64,000 nt of DNA from Paenalcaligenes faecalis (GCF_027557445.1 NZ_CP106841.1:792001-856000), one strand, 5' to 3'; shown: positions 24,748 through 35,222, numbered from the stretch's first letter. Notes: generated from the letters alone by a model not told the origin. Numbers and translations: made by a program.

Positions 24748-25645
24748 TTTTACTAGCGTAGGCTGGAGCATTTGGATTGTCGCTATTGCCTTAGGTGGCG
24801 TGGCGTTCTGTCTATTTGTTTTATTCAGCCAAATCAAAGGTCAAGCCAAAAAAGGCGAAACCGTTAGTGATACCGGTCATGTTTGGGACGGTATTACAGA
24901 GTACGATACTCCACTACCACACTGGTGGATTTCTATGTTCTTAATTCTCACTGTGATTGCATTGGGATACTGGGTGCTATACCCAGGCTTAGGAACCTAT
25001 AAAGGGGTATTAGACACCAACCAAGCCAAAGAAGTACGAGCTAATCAGGAAAAAGTCGAGGCGATGATTCAGCCCGTGTTTGCGAAGTATGCAGACATGG
25101 CAATCGAAGACATTGCTAAAGACGAAGACGCTCGTGCAATTGGTCAGCGCCTGTTCTTAAACAACTGTGCGCAATGTCATGGCTCCGATGCTCAAGGTAG
25201 TCCATCTTTCCCTAACCTGACAGATAAGTCATGGTTATGGGGTGGTGAACCAGACAAAATCTTGCAAACCATCACGAATGGTCGTCGCGGTATCATGACT
25301 GCACACAAAGCGTTGTTGACACCAGCTCAAGCCTCAGAGATCGCACAATACGTACGTTCTTTGAATAACTTAGCTCATGATCAAACACGCGTTGTTCCAG
25401 GTAAAAAATCGTTTGATCAGTTTTGTGTAGCGTGTCATGGTGCAGATGCTAAAGGCAATCAATTGCTGGGTGCTCCTGACCTAACTGACGGTGCGTGGTT
25501 ATATGGCAGTTCTGAAGATACCATTGTGTACGGTATTTTGAATGGCCGTGATAACGAAATGCCAGCTCAGAAAAATACGCTATCTCCAGAGCAAATCCGC
25601 GTATTAGCGGGCTGGGTATGGGGTTTGTCAAACGTAGACAAATAA
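24740..25645 (+). CDS. ccoP: cbb3-type cytochrome c oxidase subunit III (diheme)
   Basis: Diheme cytochrome c that receives electrons for the oxidase. The 301-residue product has two N-terminal hydrophobic segments (about 9–31 and 62–83) with the CcoP core DGITEYDTPLPHWW between, then heme sites CAQCHG (143–148) and CVACHG (229–234). Two helices mark it as the long CcoP type. Confidence 0.97.
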   Translation: MSDFTSVGWSIWIVAIALGGVAFCLFVLFSQIKGQAKKGETVSDTGHVWDGITEYDTPLPHWWISMFLILTVIALGYWVLYPGLGTYKGVLDTNQAKEVRANQEKVEAMIQPVFAKYADMAIEDIAKDEDARAIGQRLFLNNCAQCHGSDAQGSPSFPNLTDKSWLWGGEPDKILQTITNGRRGIMTAHKALLTPAQASEIAQYVRSLNNLAHDQTRVVPGKKSFDQFCVACHGADAKGNQLLGAPDLTDGAWLYGSSEDTIVYGILNGRDNEMPAQKNTLSPEQIRVLAGWVWGLSNVDK

Positions 25646-25684
25646 TCTGTACCTAGAACTTATCCATCATAAAGGTTACACATC

Positions 25685-27193
25685 ATGAGCAGTGAAGCTC
25701 CTAAAGCACCCGAAAACGGTCCAGATAAAAATCAAGCACCGGCTTGGCAACCACCTCGACTGGAAAAAAAGGAGCCCACGAGAGCTTCACCGCAATTGGA
25801 AAAAATCTTGGCTGATGGAAACGGTAAGATCTACGCTCGTTCAGTAAAAGGAAATTTTGATCGTATTCGTATATTCATGATTTTCTTCACACAAATCATT
25901 TTTTATGGTTTGCCGTGGTTACAGTGGAACGATCGTCAAGCGGTATTGTTTGACCTTGGTGCCAGAAAATTCTATCTATTCGGTATGATTTTATGGCCCC
26001 AAGACGCTATCTTCTTAGCGGTTTTATTGATTATCTCTGCCTATGCGCTATTTTTGTTTACAGCAGTCGCAGGGCGATTATTCTGTGGTTATGCCTGTCC
26101 GCAGTCGGTCTACACAAAAATCATGATGTGGATCGAGCTGAAAGTCGAGGGCGATCGTGTTGCACGTATTCGACTTGATGAGCAGCCATGGAACTTTAAA
26201 AAATTCCGTATTAAATTTACCAAACATAGTTTGTGGATCTTGTTCTCCTTATGGACAGGTTTCACCTTTATTGGGTATTTTGCACCGATACGAGAATTAC
26301 CCGGTCACTTTTTAGCCTTAACATTAGGCACATGGCAGTGGATTTGGTTTTGGTTATATAGTGGTGCGATTCTTAGTTTTGCTGGTTTTTTACGCGAATC
26401 CATTTGTCGCTATGCCTGTCCTTATGCTCGATTCCAAAGTGCAATGGTTGATGACGACACCTTTGTCGTTAGCTACGACTATGTGCGTGGTGAAACGCGT
26501 GGGGCGCGTTCGAAAAAGGTAGACCCCAAAGAACAAGGTTTAGGTGACTGTATTAACTGTAGTCTATGTGTGCAGGTCTGTCCTACGGGGATAGATATCC
26601 GCGAAGGACTGCAGTATATGTGTATTGGTTGCGGCGCCTGTATTGACGTATGTAATCAGGTCATGGAGAAAATGGATTATGAGCCTGACTTGATCCGTTA
26701 TACCTCTGGTAATGCGATTAGCCAGCGCTTAACCCAATCTCAAGCACGCAAACGTATGTTCCGTCCTCGTGTGCTGATTTATATTACGTTATTAGTTATT
26801 GTTACGGTTGTTTTATTGTTTTCCATGTTTACCCGTGACACACTAAAAATGAACATTATTCGAGATCGTGGCTTATTGGGACGAGAGGTGGCTGGTGGTT
26901 TAATTGAAAACGTCTATCGTTTGCAATTAGCGAATACCTCAGAGGAACCCATTACTATCCATCTTTCAGCCGAAGGTATTGATAAAATACTCATTAAACG
27001 TGCTGATAATGGTAGAGATAGTTTTGTATTGCCTGCCGCAACCACAGAACAAATTCCTGTTGTTGTGCAAATCCCTTACGACAGCGGTTTAGCTAATGGT
27101 ATGCATGAAATTAAGATTCATGCGCAGGCTAAGTCTGATAGCAATCATGATTCGGCCGCCTCGGATACCTCTAATTTTTATATTCCCAATTAA
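25685..27193 (+). CDS. ccoG: cbb3 oxidase accessory protein CcoG (FixG)
   Basis: Membrane cupric reductase/ferredoxin-like protein for cbb3 assembly. The 502-residue protein has about five helices, the motif RLFCGYACPQSVYTK (about 131–145), and two 4Fe-4S clusters: CINCSLCVQVCPTG and CIGCGACIDVCN (about 285–330). A C-terminal immunoglobulin-like FixG domain with one more helix ends the protein. The first ~50 residues are charged and proline-rich. Confidence 0.96.
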   Translation: MSSEAPKAPENGPDKNQAPAWQPPRLEKKEPTRASPQLEKILADGNGKIYARSVKGNFDRIRIFMIFFTQIIFYGLPWLQWNDRQAVLFDLGARKFYLFGMILWPQDAIFLAVLLIISAYALFLFTAVAGRLFCGYACPQSVYTKIMMWIELKVEGDRVARIRLDEQPWNFKKFRIKFTKHSLWILFSLWTGFTFIGYFAPIRELPGHFLALTLGTWQWIWFWLYSGAILSFAGFLRESICRYACPYARFQSAMVDDDTFVVSYDYVRGETRGARSKKVDPKEQGLGDCINCSLCVQVCPTGIDIREGLQYMCIGCGACIDVCNQVMEKMDYEPDLIRYTSGNAISQRLTQSQARKRMFRPRVLIYITLLVIVTVVLLFSMFTRDTLKMNIIRDRGLLGREVAGGLIENVYRLQLANTSEEPITIHLSAEGIDKILIKRADNGRDSFVLPAATTEQIPVVVQIPYDSGLANGMHEIKIHAQAKSDSNHDSAASDTSNFYIPN

Positions 27194-27205
27194 AGGAAAC
27201 TTGTG

Positions 27206-27427
27206 ATGCGCGCCGCTTTAAGAGAAGACACTCAACCGTGGTATAAAGAACCTTGGCCTTGGATTTTAATGTCTGGGCCCGCTATTGTAGTAGTGGCATG
27301 TATGTTCACTATTTACTTGGCTTTCAGTAATTTTGATCAGCCCTTATCGGGTGCTATTCGCAAAGGCCTGCAGGTGCTACCAGAGGCCAAAGTAGAACAG
27401 GTAGAGTCGGCCCCTGTAAACAGATAG
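27206..27427 (+). CDS. ccoH: Short CcoH (FixH-like) protein
   Basis: FixH/CcoH proteins are usually ~150–180 aa with one helix and a periplasmic domain, and bind the cbb3 complex during assembly. This one has only 73 residues. The N-terminal PWYKEPWPWILMSGPA and the helix to about residue 44 are clearly FixH. The usual ADDYYKQGL segment and the domain after it are replaced by LSGAIRKGLQVLPEAK and a short polar tail. The stop is followed at once by a terminator, so no leftover domain lies downstream. AAAGGAAAC precedes the ATG; GTG 27203 is an alternative start. Confidence 0.75.
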   Translation: MRAALREDTQPWYKEPWPWILMSGPAIVVVACMFTIYLAFSNFDQPLSGAIRKGLQVLPEAKVEQVESAPVNR

Positions 27428-27440
27428 TGAAATCAGATAT

Positions 27441-27479
27441 AAAAAAACCATCGTCTTTAATGAGTACGATGGTTTTTTT
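27441..27479. terminator. Bidirectional terminator between ccoH and fnr
   Basis: AAAAAAACCATCGT / ACGATGGTTTTTTT, a 14-base perfect stem with an 11-base loop, between two convergent genes. Confidence 0.94.
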
Positions 27480-27499
27480 ATTAGCGCTTTAGCTAACTA

Positions 27500-28285
27500 T
27501 CAATACGAATGGGTAGGGCATTCTGTACCCGCTAAGGCGTGTAGAGCAGGTAGATTTAATAGTTTTACCTCTCGCTGCTGAATCTGAAGTAGTCCTTCTT
27601 TAGCAAAACGCGAGAAAAGACGGCTTACTGTTTCTAGGGTTAGACCAAGAAAATTACCGATTTCTTCTCGGCTCATGCGCAATAGAAACTCATAGGGCGA
27701 ATAACCTAAGGCAGTAAGGCGGTCTGACATATTGAGTAGAAAGGCGGCAAGACGTTGTTCTGATCGTAGAGCCCCTAAGGTCATCATAATGCTATGAGAG
27801 CGGTTAATTTCTTTGCTCATCAAACGACGTAACTGCGTCTGCAGCATTGGTAGTTGCAATGATAGGCGATCAAAGTCATTGAGCTGCATGACACAGACCT
27901 CACTGTCTTCGAGAGCGATGGCATGCGATACATGTTCGTTATTGAGTAGGCCGTCCATCCCAACAATTTCACCAGGTAATAAAAATCCGGTAATTTGGAC
28001 TTGTCCGGTGGAGTCTTCGAGTTGGGTTTTAATACTACCTGAACGCAATGCGTAGACAGCATCAACGTGATCTCCTAAGTGAAACAGAGGAGATCCTTTG
28101 GTGAGACGAATGCGTTCTTGTATGAGCTCGTCTAGTTTATTTAGCTCCGGAGCCGGCATACCTAAAGGTAAACAAAGCTCGCTTAACATACATGTTGAGC
28201 AACGCATTGAGTCTGGGGTGACAGGGATACGTTTTTGCATAAATTGATGTGGCTCCAGCGAATAAATGTATTTGTCTTGAGACAA
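27500..28285 (-). CDS. fnr: Fnr-type oxygen-sensing transcription regulator
   Basis: CRP/FNR-family regulator (261 aa) that binds DNA as a dimer when its O2-labile 4Fe-4S cluster is intact. The cluster ligands are all present: Cys29, Cys32 and Cys38 in CSTCMLSELC and Cys131 in SEVCVM. The HTH recognition helix LTLETVSRLFSRF holds Glu218, Ser221 and Arg222 at the positions that read TTGAT in E. coli Fnr. It lies beside the cco genes, as in many proteobacteria; candidate targets in the window are the cco and paa promoters. Confidence 0.95.
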   Translation of the reverse strand: MSQDKYIYSLEPHQFMQKRIPVTPDSMRCSTCMLSELCLPLGMPAPELNKLDELIQERIRLTKGSPLFHLGDHVDAVYALRSGSIKTQLEDSTGQVQITGFLLPGEIVGMDGLLNNEHVSHAIALEDSEVCVMQLNDFDRLSLQLPMLQTQLRRLMSKEINRSHSIMMTLGALRSEQRLAAFLLNMSDRLTALGYSPYEFLLRMSREEIGNFLGLTLETVSRLFSRFAKEGLLQIQQREVKLLNLPALHALAGTECPTHSY

Positions 28286-28459
28286 ATCAACGTTAATTGT
28301 AGCTTTTTCTGTATGGGATAAGGTTTGAGACTGGTATTTAGCATGAAAATAGCCTCATTGCTGTGCTCTGATAGAGCGAAAACAGGGGTCTTATCGCCTT
28401 ACTGTTGTTTTATTGCTACTTAATTATAGACAGGGTAGAGCAATATATATGTGTTAGCT

Positions 28460-28487
28460 CTTGAAAAAACAGCGATTGGCAAGATAT
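28460..28487 (+). promoter_or_regulatory. Candidate sigma-32 (heat-shock) promoter of clpB
   Basis: CTTGAAA (28460–28466) is an exact sigma-32 -35. Thirteen bases later CAAGATAT (28480–28487) matches part of the CCCCATnT -10. It lies about 87 bases before the clpB start. The rest of the 288-base fnr–clpB gap shows no other clear motif. Confidence 0.45.
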
Positions 28488-28573
28488 ATAAATTAAGTTC
28501 AGAACATAAGCACGGTTTGCGAAAGTAAATGTATCACGCAGGGCTGTGCCACTTTTATAGGTAATAACACCTT

Positions 28574-31159
28574 ATGCGTATAGATAAATTAACGACTCAG
28601 TTTCAAATGGCTTTGGGTACTGCTCAGACCCTAGCCGTTCAGGGAAAACATGCTTACTTAGAGCCTGCCCATGTGGTGATGGCATTATTGGATGACACCG
28701 ATTCTGGTGCCAGCAGTTTATTAGCCCGAGCAGGGGCAGCAGTTCCACGTCTGAAAAATGAATTAACAAACTATTTAGCAGCATTACCCCAAGTAGAAGG
28801 TGGGGAAAGTAATTTACGTATTAGTCGTGAATTACAAAATGCGCTCACCGAAGCAGATAAGGATGCGACCCAGCGTGGTGACACGTATGTGGCTAGCGAA
28901 CTTTTTTTATTGGCGGTAGCTAAAGATAAAGGTCGAGTGGGTCAAATTCTGCGTGATGCAGGCTTACAGCAAAAAGCATTGGCTTCGGCCATTGATGCAG
29001 TTCGAGGTGGCTCAAGCGTCACAGATGCAGAGGGCGAGTCAAATCGAGAGGCCTTATCTAAATACACGACAGACCTTACTGAACGGGCTCGACTAGGCAA
29101 ACTGGACCCCGTGATTGGACGTGATGATGAGATTCGTCGCTCAATTCAAATTCTACAACGTAGAACGAAAAATAACCCGGTACTGATTGGTGAGCCAGGT
29201 GTAGGTAAAACCGCTATCGTCGAAGGGTTAGCGCAGCGTATTGTTAACAATGAAGTACCTGAAAACTTAAAAGGAAAACGCCTTTTGGTTCTAGACTTAG
29301 CTGCCTTATTAGCAGGGGCTAAGTTCCGGGGTGAGTTTGAAGAGCGCCTTAAAGCTGTTCTTAAAGAATTAGCTCAAGACGAGGGCCAAACTATCCTTTT
29401 CATTGACGAAATTCATATGGTGGTTGGTGCCGGTAAAGCAGATGGTGCAATGGATGCCGGTAATATGCTGAAGCCTGCCCTAGCTCGTGGTGAAATTCAC
29501 TGTATTGGTGCAACGACCTTAGACGAGTATCGACAGTACATAGAAAAAGATGCCGCGTTGGAACGCCGCTTCCAGCGCGTTCAAGTCGATGAGCCTGATG
29601 TGGCATCGACGATTGCGATTTTACGTGGCTTACAAGAGCGCTATGAACTGCACCATGGTGTTGCTATTACAGACCCCGCTATTGTGGCAGCGGCTGAACT
29701 GTCTAATCGATATATCACAGATCGATTCTTGCCCGATAAGGCGATTGATTTGATTGATGAGGCAGCAGCACGTATCCGCATGGAGATAGACTCTAAGCCT
29801 GAGGTCATGGATAAACTGGATCGCCGAATGATTCAGTTAAAAATTGAACGCGAAGCAGTCCGTAAAGAGGAAGACGATGCCTCTAAAAAACGCCTACAAG
29901 CTATTGAGGACGAATTACTGGTATTGCAGCGTCAGTACGATGATTATGACCAAATCTGGAAAGCAGAGAAAGCCGCAGTACAAGGTACTCAGTCTATTAA
30001 AGAGGAAATTGAAGCCTTACGAGCTGAAATGGCCGAGTATCAACGCAAAGGACAGTTTGAAAAGCTGGCTGAATTGCAATATGGGAAATTGCCTCAGCTC
30101 GAAGAGCGTTTAAAATCTGCCGAACAGAATAAAGAGCAAGCAGATGATAATGATAGACCTCAGTTACTACGCACTCAGGTGGGTGTGGAGGAAATCGCAG
30201 AGGTTGTATCCAGAGCTACTGGTATTCCTGTGTCTCGTATGATGCAGGGCGAGCGTGAAAAACTATTGCAGATGGAGTCACATTTGCATCAACGCGTGAT
30301 TGGTCAGGATGAGGCCGTGACCTTAGTGTCAGATGCGATTCGTCGTTCTCGAGCTGGTTTATCTGACCCCGATCGTCCTTACGGCTCTTTTCTGTTTTTA
30401 GGTCCTACTGGAGTAGGGAAAACAGAGTTAACTAAAGCGCTTGCTGGGTTTTTATTTGATTCCGAAGATCATTTAATTCGTATTGATATGTCGGAATTTA
30501 TGGAAAAACACTCAGTTGCCCGTTTGATTGGAGCGCCTCCTGGATATGTGGGATACGAGCAGGGTGGATATTTAACCGAGGCCGTGCGCCGTAAGCCATA
30601 TAGCGTTATTTTGCTTGATGAGGTCGAAAAAGCGCACCCTGATGTCTTTAATGTGCTTTTACAAGTGCTTGATGATGGACGCTTAACCGATGGACAGGGT
30701 CGTACTGTTGACTTCCGTAACACGGTCATCATCATGACTTCTAACTTAGGTTCTCAGCATATTCAGCAGATGCAAGGTGCACCTTATGAACAGGTAAAAG
30801 AGGCCGTTTGGGAAGAGGTGAAAATGGCGTTTCGACCTGAATTTTTAAATCGTATTGATGAGGTGGTTGTATTCCATTCTTTAGATGCGAAACATATTCA
30901 ATCTATCGCCAATATTCAGTTACAACGTTTAGGACAGCGTCTGGCGGATCGCCATTTGCAGTTACAGGTCTCAGAGTCAGCTTTGGCTGAGATTGCTAAA
31001 GTTGGTTTTGATCCTTTATTTGGTGCTAGACCGCTGAAACGCGCTATACAGCAATATGTAGAAAACCCAGTGGCTAAATCTATTTTGCAAGGTGACTTTG
31101 CAGATGGTGATACCGTGCACGTAGATTTCTCTGATGATGCGTTTTTCTTTAAAAAATAA
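28574..31159 (+). CDS. clpB: Disaggregase chaperone ClpB
   Basis: Hexameric AAA+ protein that pulls proteins out of aggregates with DnaK. The 861-residue protein has the full ClpB order: N-domain (1–145), NBD1 with Walker [10 protein letters not shown] (about 206–214), the coiled-coil M-domain (about 410–530) that sets ClpB apart from ClpA/ClpC, NBD2 with [10 protein letters not shown] (about 612–621), and the C-terminal domain. The candidate heat-shock promoter supports sigma-32 control. Confidence 0.98.
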   Translation: MRIDKLTTQFQMALGTAQTLAVQGKHAYLEPAHVVMALLDDTDSGASSLLARAGAAVPRLKNELTNYLAALPQVEGGESNLRISRELQNALTEADKDATQRGDTYVASELFLLAVAKDKGRVGQILRDAGLQQKALASAIDAVRGGSSVTDAEGESNREALSKYTTDLTERARLGKLDPVIGRDDEIRRSIQILQRRTKNNPVLIGEPGVGKTAIVEGLAQRIVNNEVPENLKGKRLLVLDLAALLAGAKFRGEFEERLKAVLKELAQDEGQTILFIDEIHMVVGAGKADGAMDAGNMLKPALARGEIHCIGATTLDEYRQYIEKDAALERRFQRVQVDEPDVASTIAILRGLQERYELHHGVAITDPAIVAAAELSNRYITDRFLPDKAIDLIDEAAARIRMEIDSKPEVMDKLDRRMIQLKIEREAVRKEEDDASKKRLQAIEDELLVLQRQYDDYDQIWKAEKAAVQGTQSIKEEIEALRAEMAEYQRKGQFEKLAELQYGKLPQLEERLKSAEQNKEQADDNDRPQLLRTQVGVEEIAEVVSRATGIPVSRMMQGEREKLLQMESHLHQRVIGQDEAVTLVSDAIRRSRAGLSDPDRPYGSFLFLGPTGVGKTELTKALAGFLFDSEDHLIRIDMSEFMEKHSVARLIGAPPGYVGYEQGGYLTEAVRRKPYSVILLDEVEKAHPDVFNVLLQVLDDGRLTDGQGRTVDFRNTVIIMTSNLGSQHIQQMQGAPYEQVKEAVWEEVKMAFRPEFLNRIDEVVVFHSLDAKHIQSIANIQLQRLGQRLADRHLQLQVSESALAEIAKVGFDPLFGARPLKRAIQQYVENPVAKSILQGDFADGDTVHVDFSDDAFFFKK

Positions 31160-31188
31160 CTACTTAGCTTATTAAGCTGCCGTCAATT

Positions 31189-31215
31189 AGCCCTCGTGAA
31201 AGCGAGGGCTTTTTT
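31189..31215 (+). terminator. clpB terminator
   Basis: AGCCCTCG–TGAAAG–CGAGGGCT followed by five Ts, 29 bases after the clpB stop. Confidence 0.93.
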
Positions 31216-31359
31216 GTGTTTTTTTAATTCTGCAAGCAAGGGCTTACCCTGTAAGTAAAACCCCCTGTAGGTGCAAAAGTAATTTACAACTAAACTAATT
31301 CCCATTGGTTCTTATAGCGATTAGCTTTTGATTCAAAAAATAAAAATTCGGAGATAACA

Positions 31360-32529
31360 ATGAAACGTTTTGTCGCAACTTTAGCCTTAACCACCGCTGG
31401 TATGAGTCCAGCCTTAGTGTCTGCTGATACGATCAAAGTAGGTATAGCCAGTGATAGTTCAGGGCCTTTTGCTGCCGTAGGCGCAGAGATTCGTGATGGT
31501 ATTAATTTAGCCATTAAGCAATTGGACGGTAAACTAGGTGGCCATCCAGCAGAGTTTCTGCAGCAAGATATGGCAGGAAACCCAGATCAGGCTCGTCAGT
31601 TAGTTAACCGATACATTCAACGCGATAAAATTGATTTCTTTACAGGTCCTGTGGGCTCTAACGTAGCCTTAGCCGTAGGCCCCGCCTTATTTAAAGCAGA
31701 GATTCCTTTCCTAACCGCAAACCCAGGCCCTAGCCAATTAGCAGGTAAACAATGTAATCCGTACTTCTTTGGTGTGTCATATCAAAATGATGCATTCCAC
31801 GAGGCTGCTGGTAAGGTCGCTGCTGATCGTAACTATGAAAAGGTATTTATCCTTGCGCCTGATTATCCGGCAGGTAAAGATGCATTGACTGGCTTTAAAC
31901 GAGGTTACGCCAAAACGCCAAGCGAGGAAATCTACACCAAGCTAGGCCAAATTGATTACGCCGCCGAATTAGCTCAAATCCGAGCCAATAAACCCGAAGC
32001 CGTGTTCTTTTTCCTACCTGGTGGCATGGGTATTAATTTCATTAAACAATTTGTCTCCGCTGGCCTAAATAAAGATACGGTATTAATTGGTCCAGGCTTC
32101 TCTGGGGATTCCGATATTATTCAAGCCGTGGGTGATCCCATCGAAGGCATGTTTAATACAGCACAGTGGGCTCATGATTTAGATGTGCCAGCAAATAAAA
32201 CCTTTGTGGATGCCTTCCGTCAAAGCTACGACGGTCGTTACCCGTCTGTTTATGCAGCGCAAGCCTATGATGCCATCATGGCGATGGACGCAGCGGCAGC
32301 TAAGGTCGATGGTAAGGTCAAAGACAAAAAAGCCGTTTTAGAGGCATTGAAATCTGCGGATTACGAGTCGGTGCGTGGCAAATTTACCTACGGTAAAAAT
32401 AACTTTCCTATTCAGCCATACTACTTACGAGTCGTAGAGCGTGATGCGGACGGCGTACTAACTAACCGTTTGGTTGGCACCATTTTTGATAGTTATCAAG
32501 ACGTATATGTTGATGAGTGCCAGATGTAA
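31360..32529 (+). CDS. ABC transporter substrate-binding protein, branched-chain/aromatic type
   Basis: Periplasmic type I binding protein (389 aa) that delivers substrate to the HMGF transporter encoded next. A signal peptide ends near AlaLeuValSerAla-Asp (residue 22–23), and the mature start is DTIKVGIASDSSGPFA, typical of the LivK-like family. Members of this branch bind branched-chain amino acids or aromatic acids; the sequence alone does not tell which. A 6-1-6 palindrome TTTTGA-T-TCAAAA (31326–31338) lies just ahead of GGAG and ATG 31360 and may be an operator. Confidence 0.9.
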   Translation: MKRFVATLALTTAGMSPALVSADTIKVGIASDSSGPFAAVGAEIRDGINLAIKQLDGKLGGHPAEFLQQDMAGNPDQARQLVNRYIQRDKIDFFTGPVGSNVALAVGPALFKAEIPFLTANPGPSQLAGKQCNPYFFGVSYQNDAFHEAAGKVAADRNYEKVFILAPDYPAGKDALTGFKRGYAKTPSEEIYTKLGQIDYAAELAQIRANKPEAVFFFLPGGMGINFIKQFVSAGLNKDTVLIGPGFSGDSDIIQAVGDPIEGMFNTAQWAHDLDVPANKTFVDAFRQSYDGRYPSVYAAQAYDAIMAMDAAAAKVDGKVKDKKAVLEALKSADYESVRGKFTYGKNNFPIQPYYLRVVERDADGVLTNRLVGTIFDSYQDVYVDECQM

Positions 32530-32588
32530 TACCAAAGCTAATAATGTTGGTTTTTTGTTTCACACCTAATTAAAAGGTACATAACAGT

Positions 32589-33509
32589 ATGTCGCTCATA
32601 TTAGTTGCAGAGCAGCTGTTAAATGGTTTGCAGTTTGGTTTGATGTTGTTTTTGATTGCCGCAGGCTTAACCTTAGTTTTCGGCATCATGGATATCATGA
32701 ACTTGGCCCACGGCTCCCTCTATATGGCGGGAGCCTATGTGGCCGCCGAGGCCATGCAGCGTACAGGCTCTTTTACATTGGCTGTATTAATTGCAGTTGG
32801 CGTCACGGCGGTGGTGGGCATTGTTCTCGAACTGGCTCTAATGCGTCGATTAGTTGTACGTGACCATTTAGCACAGGTATTAGGTAGTTATGCCGTTATT
32901 TTAATTGCGAACGACCTAGTGAAAATGATTTGGGGCCCTGCCCCCATGATGTTAAATATGCCAGAGGCGTTGTCTGGTCCGGTGCAGCTGTTGCCTGACT
33001 TTATGTATCCTGCCTTTAGATTACTGATTATCGCTGTTGGTTTATTGGTCGCAGTGGGGCTCTATGCTTTTGTGACACGGACCAGAGCAGGTGTTTTAGT
33101 TCGGGCAGGTGCTTCAAATCGTCAGATGGCAACCTTAATGGGTGTTCGTGTGCCCGTGCTATTTTTGGGGATTTTCACTTTAGGGGCTGCTTTAGCTGCT
33201 TTAGCTGGTGCGATGCTAGGTCCTATCAATGCCGTACAAATTGGTATGGGTGAAGACATTCTCATTCTGGTCTTGGTTTGTATTGTGATTGGCGGTATAG
33301 GTTCTATTCGTGGTGCTTTTGTGGGGGCGTTGTTAGTCGGTATGGTAGATACGGCGGGCCGTGCTTTTTTACCGATGCTATTGCGTTTTGTTTTTCCTGC
33401 AGATGTCGCTTCTAGCGTAGGGCCTACCTTAGCGGCGATGTCTATTTACTTATTAATGGCGGTGGTACTTGTGGTTAAGCCAGCCGGACTATTTCCTGCA
33501 CGAGGCTGA
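32589..33509 (+). CDS. Branched-chain-type ABC transporter permease (LivH-like)
   Basis: Inner-membrane permease of the importer, 306 aa, with about eight helices. The family signature GLTLVFGIMDIMNLAHGSLYM (LVFGIMDIMNLAHGS at about 29–43) is present, as is the cytoplasmic loop with the EAA-like GASNRQMATLMGV (about 175–187). It is 59 bases after the binding-protein gene and two bases before the LivM-like gene. Confidence 0.94.
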   Translation: MSLILVAEQLLNGLQFGLMLFLIAAGLTLVFGIMDIMNLAHGSLYMAGAYVAAEAMQRTGSFTLAVLIAVGVTAVVGIVLELALMRRLVVRDHLAQVLGSYAVILIANDLVKMIWGPAPMMLNMPEALSGPVQLLPDFMYPAFRLLIIAVGLLVAVGLYAFVTRTRAGVLVRAGASNRQMATLMGVRVPVLFLGIFTLGAALAALAGAMLGPINAVQIGMGEDILILVLVCIVIGGIGSIRGAFVGALLVGMVDTAGRAFLPMLLRFVFPADVASSVGPTLAAMSIYLLMAVVLVVKPAGLFPARG

Positions 33510-33511
33510 CC

Positions 33512-34456
33512 ATGACTAAATATCGTATTTGGATTTTCTTAGCCTTTGCATTGCTAATCGCTTTCCCCTTGGTTGCACCTATATTTGGACTTGAGTTCTA
33601 TATTTCTTTTGTGCGCCGAGTTCTGATTTATGCCTTAGCGGCCAGTGCGCTAAACCTAGTGTTAGGTTATGGTGGGCTGGTTGCGCTGGGACATGCTGCT
33701 TTCTTTGGCGCCGGTGCTTATGCGGTCGGTATTCTAGCCGAGGCCGGAGTTTATTCCGCCTTTATTGTTTGGCCTGTCGCAATGTTGTTGGCTGCGGTTT
33801 TGGCATTGGTGACAGGGGCTATTTCATTACGTACCAAAGGCGTGTATTTCATCATGATTACACTCGCTTTTGCTCAAATGATTTATTACCTCTTTATCTC
33901 GCTACGCCAGTATGGTGGTGAGGACGGGATGAATCTCTACGAATACTCGACCTTGCCTGGCTTGGACCTGAGTGATGACATGCAGTTTTATTATGTGGTT
34001 TTAGCAGTCGTCATCATCGCGTTTTTATTATTTAAACGCATTATTGAATCTAGGTTTGGTCATGCATTAATGGGTTGCCGCGAAAACCCAAGCCGTATGC
34101 AAGCCCTAGGCTACCCAGTATATGGTATTCAATTAGTGGCTTATACCTTAAGCGGTGCGCTGATGGGGTTGGCTGGGGCATTGCTCGCAAACCACAATCT
34201 ATTTGTGTCACCTAGCTTAATGCATTGGACCCAATCCGCTGACCTTCTCATTATGGTATTGGTGGGGGGAATGGGGTTAATGTTTGGCGGAGTGGCTGGG
34301 GCAACAGTAATGTTAGTTCTAGAGGAGCTACTTCGTAATTGGACCGAGTTCTGGCATTTACCTTTGGGTATTTTATTGCTTATTGTGGTGTTTGCTGCGC
34401 CCAAAGGGTTGGCAGGGTTATTTGATAAGAAAAAGGTGGTGTATGACGACAACTAA
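33512..34456 (+). CDS. Branched-chain-type ABC transporter permease (LivM-like)
   Basis: Second permease (314 aa). Family motifs are LNLVLGYGGLVALGHAAFFGAG (GYGGLVALGHAAFFG at about 52–66) and the coupling loop GCRENPSRMQALGYP (about 188–202). Its last 14 bases overlap the start of the downstream ATPase gene. Confidence 0.94.
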   Translation: MTKYRIWIFLAFALLIAFPLVAPIFGLEFYISFVRRVLIYALAASALNLVLGYGGLVALGHAAFFGAGAYAVGILAEAGVYSAFIVWPVAMLLAAVLALVTGAISLRTKGVYFIMITLAFAQMIYYLFISLRQYGGEDGMNLYEYSTLPGLDLSDDMQFYYVVLAVVIIAFLLFKRIIESRFGHALMGCRENPSRMQALGYPVYGIQLVAYTLSGALMGLAGALLANHNLFVSPSLMHWTQSADLLIMVLVGGMGLMFGGVAGATVMLVLEELLRNWTEFWHLPLGILLLIVVFAAPKGLAGLFDKKKVVYDDN

Positions 34457-35222
34457 CTCTTCAAACATCGTCTTTAGGTCCGAAAACCTACACAAGCATT
34501 TTGGTGCTTTGCATGCAACAAATGGCGTGTCTATTGAACTGCATGCGGGTGAAATTCATGGCTTAATTGGACCGAACGGGGCGGGCAAGTCGACGCTAAT
34601 TCATCAGTTAGCAGGCACCTTACGATCTGATAGTGGGCAATTGTTTTTAAATGGTGAGGACATCACAGCGCTAAAAGCTCATGAACGTGTTGCCGCCGGT
34701 TTAGCTCGCTCTTTTCAGGTAACAAATGTTTTTGGTCAGTACAGCGTTTTAGAAAACCTGCTCTTAGCAGTCCAAGCCGCAACAGGCAGTAGTTTTCGGT
34801 TTTGGCGTACACGTGATAGTGAGGCTGAGCTCTTAGTAAAGGCGAAAAAACTGGCCCAAGAATGCGCCATAGACCGTAGTTTGTGGTCTGCTCAGGCCGC
34901 TAATTTACCCCATGGGGAACAACGTAAACTGGAGTTTGCCTTGTCTTTAGCTGCTAACCCAGTGGTGATGTTATTAGACGAGCCAATGGCAGGCATGGGA
35001 CCTGATGAGAGCTTACGGTTAACAGAGCTCATTGAGTCTATGCGAGGCAAGGCCTCTATGTTGCTTGTAGAGCATGATATGCAGGCGGTGTTCCGTTTGG
35101 CTGATCGAATTTCAGTATTAGTTGCAGGGCAAATTATTGCCTCTGGGACACCAGATGAGATTCGGCATAATCAAGATGTAAAAAATGCCTATTTAGGTGA
35201 TGAAAGTACGGAGGCGGCATGA
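34443..35222 (+). CDS. Branched-chain-type ABC transporter ATPase (LivG-like)
   Basis: ATP-binding subunit (259 aa). Walker A GPNGAGKST is near 43–51, the signature region is LPHGEQRKLE (about 154–163), Walker B VVMLLDEPMAGMG (about 174–186) and the switch His in VEHDM. ATG 34443 overlaps livM by 14 bases; a longer in-frame start at 34383 would extend deep into livM and is rejected. Confidence 0.94.
   Translation: MTTTNSSNIVFRSENLHKHFGALHATNGVSIELHAGEIHGLIGPNGAGKSTLIHQLAGTLRSDSGQLFLNGEDITALKAHERVAAGLARSFQVTNVFGQYSVLENLLLAVQAATGSSFRFWRTRDSEAELLVKAKKLAQECAIDRSLWSAQAANLPHGEQRKLEFALSLAANPVVMLLDEPMAGMGPDESLRLTELIESMRGKASMLLVEHDMQAVFRLADRISVLVAGQIIASGTPDEIRHNQDVKNAYLGDESTEAA

Noticed and set aside
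34141-34452. 103-codon ORF antisense to the LivM-like permease gene
   Set aside because: Mirror frame of a clear membrane protein; Pro/Asn/Thr-rich, no family likeness.
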